A stretch of 64,000 bases of DNA. Source: Lonicera japonica (Eukaryota > Streptophyta > Magnoliopsida > Dipsacales > Caprifoliaceae). The stretch is from the NCBI GenBank assembly GCA_021464415.1, contig CM038469.1, positions 3,140,501 to 3,204,500 on the forward strand, in the 5' to 3' direction. Within the stretch, counting starts at the first letter, position 1; every line of letters starts with the position of its first letter. Made by a program: the position numbers and the translations under genes. The notes below the pieces were generated by a model. That model was given only the letters and a program-made list of their open reading frames with translations. It did no database searches and had not been told where the DNA came from. This document shows, in pieces, positions 57,688 through 64,000 of this stretch.

Positions 57688-58173
57688 GGCCTCGTTTGAT
57701 TCGGGTATTAAAAAGTGGGATGAGATTATTAATACCACTTTTTTCATAATACTTTGTTTGGTTCGCACAAATGTGTTAGGATTATTAATACTGGGACTAA
57801 CTTAATACCACTCTTTGTGGTATAATTTAATACCAGGAGAGGGGTAGTATTGTTTATTCAAGATTAAGAAAAATAAATCATATATTTTCAAAAATGCCAT
57901 TACTACTATAGTATTTTCAAAAATACCATTACTATTACTACTTATTATTATTATTATTATTATTTTTTAATTTTTTTTATTCCAAAATATAATCCCGTAT
58001 ACGAGTTACAGAAACAAACATAATATAAACATCAGCATGAGATATCCTAGTATTAATACTGCATAAATCAAATAGAGTATTGGTATTAAATTAATATCAG
58101 GATTAATAATCTAGTACTATTAATACTAGTATTATTAATTCCACTGACCTTAATACCTGAATCAAACGAGGCC
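57688..58173. mobile_element. Harbinger/Tourist-type MITE with perfect ends
   Basis: A 486-bp element. The terminal inverted repeats are GGCCTCGTTTGATTCGGGTA at the left and TACCTGAATCAAACGAGGCC at the right, one mismatch over about 20 bp. The target duplication is TTA (57685-57687 and 58174-58176). The subterminal parts are rich in ATTAATA and TAATACCA repeats. It has no coding capacity. TTA targets and GGCCTCGTTTG ends fit Tourist-like PIF/Harbinger MITEs. Confidence 0.92.
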
Positions 58174-58864
58174 TTAGATGAAAGTACTCTACCCACACAC
58201 AATCAAAACAAACCCAATTTGTCAGGTGCACTTTAAATTTGTTGAAAATATCGATGATTTTTTGTGTCAATTATATGGTGTACATAGTTTTAAGGATGGG
58301 AAACATAATTATCAATCTCTACCCGTGATGGTGGCAAGGTTGGGTGTTATCTTTTGTGTAACAATTTTTTTTTCTTCATGTTTCGGTACGTAGTGGTTAC
58401 ACAAATTTGTGCCATCGGCACAGGTATACCCTAATATACATATATATTGCACTTTAAATTAACCATAAGCGAATAATATAATGGTTACACGCTATGGAAA
58501 GTGTTAAGTTCAATTAAGAGCTCCCAAGTCTGAATTATGATAGTTAACAGGTGGCCACAGTTCTACAAATATAAATTAGTCGAGGTCGCAAAAAGTCAAT
58601 AGAAAATATTTGGACCAAAAAAATATATTGAACGTAAATTTTATTCGTCATAAAAGATACTTTTATTTTCGTAATTTAATACTTTCTTTTATCTTTTAAT
58701 TTAACATTTTTTTTCGGAGATACCATAACCTATTTTTTTTATTTTGTCAAGGGTCACGTTTATTTTTATTTTATTTTTTTAAATATAGTAGATGTTTTCC
58801 TCTCAAATTAAGTTCATTTTATTTTTGATATAGAAGCTATCTTTGTTACAACTATGAGTGTTTT
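58174..58864. other. Intergenic between two MITEs
   Basis: AT-rich; the short ORF 58178-58393 has no motif. Confidence 0.45.
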
Positions 58865-59252
58865 GAGTTGGATCCCCTCTATTATTCCTACCATTCAAAT
58901 TCGTTAAAGGAGGTTTAGTTCGACTCTTGAATGAATGCATTTTTTCACGAAATTTGGTGAAGATGATCTTTGAAATGAGTAGATCAATTTCATAAAATTT
59001 TATTAAAAAATTCAAATCGGAGATGGGTGAAATGGTCATTTAAAATTTTAACGGTAAAAAATGAACATATGTATCAAATTTTTACCCCACCAACTTTCGA
59101 TTTAAATTTTTTGATGAAATTTTGTAGAAATGCTCTACTCATTACAGCAATCATCTTAACCAAGTTTCGTGAAAAAAATTCATCAATTCAAGTTTCGAAC
59201 TAGACCCCTCTTTGATGAACTTGAATGGAAGGAGTAATGGAGGGGAGTCAAC
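58865..59252. mobile_element. Fold-back element with 180-bp imperfect arms
   Basis: The left part (from GAGTTGGATCCCCTC, 58865) and the complement of the right part (from AGTTGACTCCCCTCC, ending 59252) align through most of the element, about 180 bp per arm at roughly three-quarters identity. Shared blocks include ATTCCTACCATTCAA/ACTCCTTCCATTCAA and CACGAAATTTGGTGAAGATG/CACGAAACTTGGTTAAGATG. No clear target duplication or protein was found. The superfamily is unknown; it may be an old Mutator-like fold-back MITE. Confidence 0.7.
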
Positions 59253-59333
59253 TAGTCAAGTCCGAATTAAACATAGGTAAAGATGTTAGATTGAGGCTCT
59301 GGTAATAATTAATGCTACTTAAGTCATAACATT

Positions 59334-59565
59334 AAGGTGTGTTTGACGCGCTAGTTTATAGAGTCAGATATGATTATTTAATCTCATCCAGACATAATAA
59401 AATAATCACACATTTTAGGTGGGATTCGTTAACCCCTCTGTTAGTGGGATAATAAGATTTAGTAGTATAAATAATCCGCAATGATATTCAATCCCAATGA
59501 GTACCAAACATGAGATAAGATAAAATTATTTTACCCACTTATCTTGCGCATCGAACGTAACCTTA
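59334..59565. mobile_element. Short MITE (about 230 bp)
   Basis: Inverted ends: AAGGTGTGTTTGACGCGC at the left against GCGCATCGAACGTAACCTT at the right, about two-thirds matching. TTA/TAA bases lie at both sides, consistent with a 3-bp target. The interior resembles GATAAGATAAAATTATTTTA-type MITE sequence. There is no coding sequence. Confidence 0.62.
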
Positions 59566-59596
59566 AATATTGCGCTAATTCATAGTCCTACTTTAA

Positions 59597-60068
59597 GAGC
59601 AACTCTAACAATCTTATATATTTTTGTTTTGTGTAAAATTTATACAATTTGTAACTTTTTTTGTCTCTTGTTGTCTTTTAAAATTGAAGTTTGTGTAAAA
59701 TAAAATATAATTTCATTTTACAATGCCACATCAGCTTTCTCTCTTTTCATTTCTTTTTATAAAATTTGAAAATGTAATAATTTTAAATGTAAAACATGGA
59801 TTTTAATAAAAAATATAGATTTGAAATCCACTCATCAGCACCTATAAATCAAGACCAATTATGACTATAAGATTATTTAAAAAATAATTTATTTTTGCTT
59901 AAATTGATATTTAACATGTATTAGGATCTTATTGGTTATTTCAAATTTTACATAAGATTTTACAAACTTACCATTGAAACATTTTTTTTAGTGTTCAAGT
60001 TTTTTTGTTAAAGTTGATTGACACATATGATTTACAAGTCAATTTTTACACTATCATTAGAGATGCTC
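59597..60068. mobile_element. Harbinger/Tourist-type MITE, copy B
   Basis: A 472-bp element with ends GAGCAACTCTAACA and TTAGAGATGCTC and TAA targets (59594-59596 and 60069-60071). It is a full-length relative of 22516-22990. Confidence 0.85.
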
Positions 60069-61821
60069 TAATTATAATGTTTAGAAAAAAAAACATTAAT
60101 GTCAATTTAATTAATGATGAATGATACAAGTTATTGCAAGGGAAAATGCTTTTTCTACTTACAATTATTATCACATATTCTTATCGATTGTATTAAATAA
60201 GTTGTACTCTTGTTGTATTTTGTGAATATACAACTCATATAATATATACCAATAAAAACAAATAGTAAAAATAATAAGTATAGTATTCCTCTATTCCGAG
60301 ACATACATTAATTATATTTTCAACATTAAAGTAAAATATATTCTTAATCATTGTAATACATATTGTTTCAGTGAAATTAAAATATGAAGGTGTAGTGGTT
60401 TTAGCAATTAAAGAAATCCGAATATCTGCCACTTCTTATGCATAATTTAGATGTAAAATTCTAAAACCCAATTGGGTATCCTTGCTGTTAAAGTAGCACA
60501 AATTAAGGAAAAGCAAACAAGAAAGGTTTTATCTGCAAGAACCCACCGCCAAAAAGCTATACTTGGAATTTCTACAAATGCTTTACGCACATCTCTTTAA
60601 ATAAATCTCTCAATGTCAATCAAATATCACCAAAAAATTGCAAGGAATAACAAAAATAAGAGAAACCCATCAAGGAAAAGGATTAGTCTACTGTAAAATA
60701 ATGACTATTTGAGGAGAAAAAAATGTGCAATTATTATTATCACTGATTGACTTTAAACATTGAAAAGAGAAAAAGTAATAACCAAATACAGCTTTCACTT
60801 GAATTGATAAATAATACTTAATGGGTAACAGAAGTTATTAGACGTAGATCCCCGCGTAGTAGTCAATCAACTAACTAATCCATAAGTAATAAATGGTCTA
60901 CAGCCATATGATTCCCTTTACTAAAACCGCGTTTAATTTCAATGACATTTAGCATTTGCCTTCTCCCCAAATAGGAAAAAAAGAAAAGAAAAGAAAAAAA
61001 GAAACATATTGAAAAGTAATTTGTTGCATAAAAACGAAGACCAACTTTAGGTAACCTCTTTTATGATATGCTTTCAAGCAGCAATAGTAGCAATTACATC
61101 CACAATATCCAGATCGGAAGACAAGAATTGTTTTTGATGTGCGGCTTGATTTCTTGAATTTATTGCCTGTAATTAGTTGTCAAAATTATAATTTTTGGTA
61201 GTGATTATGATAAATGGATTCTTGTGAGATTGACCACATATCTATCTTGGATTGCTTGTTGTGCTTTTACCTCTTTGGTTACAGCCAATTTGATTGAGAC
61301 ATGTCTTCTAGTTGACTAGTTCTCATGGCATCTGGTCATTTTTGAGTCACACGTCAAAAATATTATAATGTTGATTTTAAATACTCGGTTAATTTTAGTT
61401 TTTTATAATAATGGGCCCGAACCTTCCATTTGCCCACGATTAGAAATTTCTCTGTTCGACATCTCTATTAATAAACTCAAAGAAAACATATTCTCTCTCT
61501 ATCTCTCTCTCTCTCTACTTTCTTTCTATCTGGCATTATGCGTTTTTACTTGTGAGTCGTTCACATACCCTACTTCATTGCACATCTCGGCTGAATTTCT
61601 ATAACATGTACAATGTTTCTGTTTAAGATCCAGATTCACTGAAAGTATATATTGTTCGATTCTGTCATGTTCTATTTTAATTTTTTCTTATATGATAGCA
61701 GGATTATGTGTTTTTAAATCTCATATTTGAAAGTTTTGTGCCCAACCCATTGTTTCTTTTCCAAAATCTTGATCTGGGCTTGTGTAGATTTCTTGTTAAG
61801 TTGTAAATCCGGAGGGAGAAG
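60069..61821. other. CSLC upstream region
   Basis: No other gene. It probably contains the promoter and 5' leader of the CSLC gene. A pyrimidine tract (CT)n at 61491-61516, about 310 bp upstream of the ATG, is typical of plant core promoters or leaders. An intron in the leader cannot be excluded. Confidence 0.5.
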
Positions 61822-64000
61822 ATGGCACCTGGCTCTGTAGTAGTCAAGATTGAGAAGCCTAACAGCATCTCTTTAGTGGACATCAATGATTCAAATTCAT
61901 CAGTGTTTAGAGAGAAGCAAAAGGCTGCAAGTACCAAGCAATTCACTTGGGTTCTTCTTCTTAAAGCTCAGAGAGTTCTTTCTTGCATATCATGGCTAGC
62001 AATGGCCTCTAAGGGTACATTTCTTTCGGTCAAGAAACGAATTGCATTATCAGAAATTAATGAAGAAGAGCCCAGAAACAAGGGGAAGTTGTATAGATTC
62101 ATCAAAGCTTTTCTTGCTATTTCAATTGTGGCTTTGGTTATAGAAATCATTGCTTACTTTCAGAAATGGAACTTGAAAATGATTCATCCTTGGGAGGTTC
62201 AAGGTCTTGTCCATTGGTCTTACATGGCTTGGCTTTCTTTTAGAGTTGATTATGTTGCTCCTTTGATTATGATGCTCTCAAAATTCTGCATTGTCCTCTT
62301 CATGATTCAATCCCTCGACCGGCTAGCGCTGGGTATTGGGTGTTTTTGGATTAAGTTCAAGAAATTGAAGCCAGTGATGGATGAAGATGCATATGACATT
62401 GAGGATTGTTCAACTTTCCCAATGGTTCTTGTTCAGATCCCCATGTGTAATGAAAAAGAGGTAAATTTGACCGACTTCTGGTTTTTTTTGTTAATAATTT
62501 AACTGATGATCATTTGGGTGTTCGTCGGTGGTGTGACATTTATGAATTGTGACTTTTTTACTGATCTTGATTGGTTGTAATTATGTTTTGTGTAATCAAG
62601 GTATATACAACATCAATTGGTGCTGCCTGCCAACTGGATTGGCCGAAGGACAGACTTTTAATTCAAGTCCTTGACGATTCAGACGATGAAATTTTACAGA
62701 TGATGATAAGAAGTGAAGTCTCCTCATGGAAAGAAAAAGGGGTGAACATAATTTACAGACACAGATTCATCAGAACTGGTTACAAAGCAGGCAATCTTAA
62801 ATCAGCTATGTCTTGTGACTATGTCAAAGACTATGAATTTGTAGCAATTTTCGATGCAGATTTCCAGCCTAATCCTGATTTCCTTAAACTCACCGTGCCT
62901 CACTTTAAGGTAACAATAGACAGAAATGATACTTGTGCTAATTTGAATGAACAAGTTAATAAACCAAGTGATGTGTCAGAATCTACACTGGTCAGTGTGC
63001 GTTGGGATCTACTTAAAACACTAACCAATGCACTTTCTCACTTATCACCAAAGAAAACTATTTCCTCACTTGGTGGATATCAAGATTCAATTCCAATCTT
63101 TAGGTTGTTGTTTGTTTTGAATTTAGGGAAAGCCCGAATTGGGTCTTGTCCAAGCTCGGTGGTCATTTGTAAACAAGGACGAGAATTTGCTTACGAGGCT
63201 CCAGAACATTAATCTGTGCTTCCATTTTGAGGTTGAGCAGCAAGTAAATGGCTATTACCTTAATTTCTTTGGATTCAATGGAACGGCTGGGGTATGGAGA
63301 ATTAAGGCCTTGGAGGAATCTGGCGGCTGGCTTGAGAGGACGACGGTTGAGGACATGGACATTGCGGTCCGAGCTCACCTTAATGGTTGGAAATTTATTT
63401 ATGTTAATGATGTGAGAGTTCTTTGTGAATTGCCGGAGTCTTATGAAGCATACAAAAAACAACAACATCGTTGGCATTCCGGTCCAATGCAGCTCTTCAG
63501 ACTTTGCCTTCCATCTATACTAAAATCCAAGGTTTTCTTCATTCACATTTCTTAGAGCATGTTTGATTTTTCATTTTATCTGGTTTGAAATCTGAACGTC
63601 TGAATCTGAAAAACTCATTTGTTTGTTTGTCTGAATGAAATTCAAGCAAGTTGAATAGTTAATCTCTTAGATGCAAATATAGCTTTTAGGCCCTTTACTA
63701 ATTTGAGAAACTGAGGCAGTGTTTATTTTCATCTCGTAATCAAGCACATTTTTTCAGTAATCAGGGCCAAATAAAATTAAGGATATTTTCTGTTCTGGAT
63801 TGGGCATTATTCAGCATTTAGTGTTCATTATTCAAAGGTTAAAAAACCAAACACCACAGACACACTTTTTACTTTTAAAGTCTAAATGCAAAATAAGTAA
63901 AACATCACCTTATCCATGTCTATGGGTCACTGAGAATTTTTGTAATTGATCAGTTTTTGATTTTTTTTGCAGATATCAGCATGGAAGAAAGCCAACTTGA
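61822..64000 (+). CDS. CSLC: Cellulose-synthase-like C (xyloglucan glucan synthase), 5' part
   Basis: Exons 61822-62460, 62601-62909 and 63127-63531, plus the start of the fourth at 63973, which is cut by the window edge; all joins are in frame with GT/AG introns. CSLC enzymes are Golgi-membrane GT2 glycosyltransferases that make the beta-1,4-glucan backbone of xyloglucan from UDP-glucose. Residues 1-213 hold the N-terminus ([13 protein letters not shown]) and membrane spans at about 94-116 and 140-180. Exon 2 has the first Asp motif, QVLDDSDDE (238-242), and the DXD motif IFDADF (298-300). Exon 3 has TVEDMD (390-392) and QQHRW (428-432), completing the D,D,D,QXXRW set. The fourth exon starts ISAWKKANL, before the C-terminal membrane spans. 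The sequence is closest to the CSLC4-like group by eye. It looks fully functional as far as seen. Confidence 0.96.

Noticed and set aside
41954..64000. TBL, LTO1 and CSLC as a metabolic gene cluster
   Set aside because: TBL and CSLC are both wall-related, but LTO1 is unrelated and spacing is large with repeats between; no evidence beyond proximity.

Overview
This window is nuclear DNA from a flowering plant, most likely a eudicot. It is strongly AT-rich, and its genes are interrupted by introns with GT/AG borders. The recognisable host genes are plant families: trichome-birefringence-like acetyltransferase, cellulose-synthase-like C, alpha-dioxygenase, WAT1/UMAMIT transporter and a LTO1/Yae1-domain protein. 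The rest is a graveyard of plant transposons. I cannot name the species from the sequence.

Layout. 1-1262: 3' end of a decayed Copia retrotransposon with its 3' LTR. 1852-4809: remains of a WAT1/UMAMIT gene, with a hAT-type MITE inside one exon. 6176-12257: a whole but decayed minus-strand Copia element with 140-150 bp LTRs; a 1.5-kb solo LTR (8047-9560, 5-bp target duplication) is nested in it. 12258-17050: mostly featureless DNA, with a tRNA-derived SINE-like segment and an LTR-like segment. 17050-20860: minus-strand LINE-type ORF1 remains split by a 2.47-kb CACTA element (17835-20307, 3-bp target duplication). 21220-27588: a second WAT1/UMAMIT relic, paralogous to the first, loaded with an LTR-like repeat, a Harbinger-type MITE and a 4-kb hAT element with dead transposase. 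28130-29815: two more copies of the LTR-like repeat. 31382-40389: an alpha-dioxygenase pseudogene whose exon was split by a very young Ty3/Gypsy chromovirus (33220-38591). 41954-45361: an intact three-exon TBL gene on the minus strand. 49935-50372: an intact single-exon LTO1-like gene with a MULE-type fold-back MITE just upstream. 51640-52550: LINE ORF2 tail. 55159-60068: a run of five MITEs or fold-back elements. 61822-64000: the first four exons of a CSLC xyloglucan glucan synthase, running off the right edge.

Three genes look functional: TBL, LTO1-like and CSLC. TBL and CSLC both act in the Golgi on cell-wall polysaccharides (O-acetylation and xyloglucan backbone synthesis), but 16 kb of repeats lie between them and the sequence does not show that the proximity has meaning. 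LTO1-like is predicted to be a cytosolic adaptor for iron-sulfur cluster delivery. The other gene-like material is decayed.

I found no convincing new biological system. The most informative content is the nested insertion history, much of it supported by exact target-site duplications, and two gene relics (WAT1 pair, alpha-dioxygenase) that an ORF-based annotation would miss.
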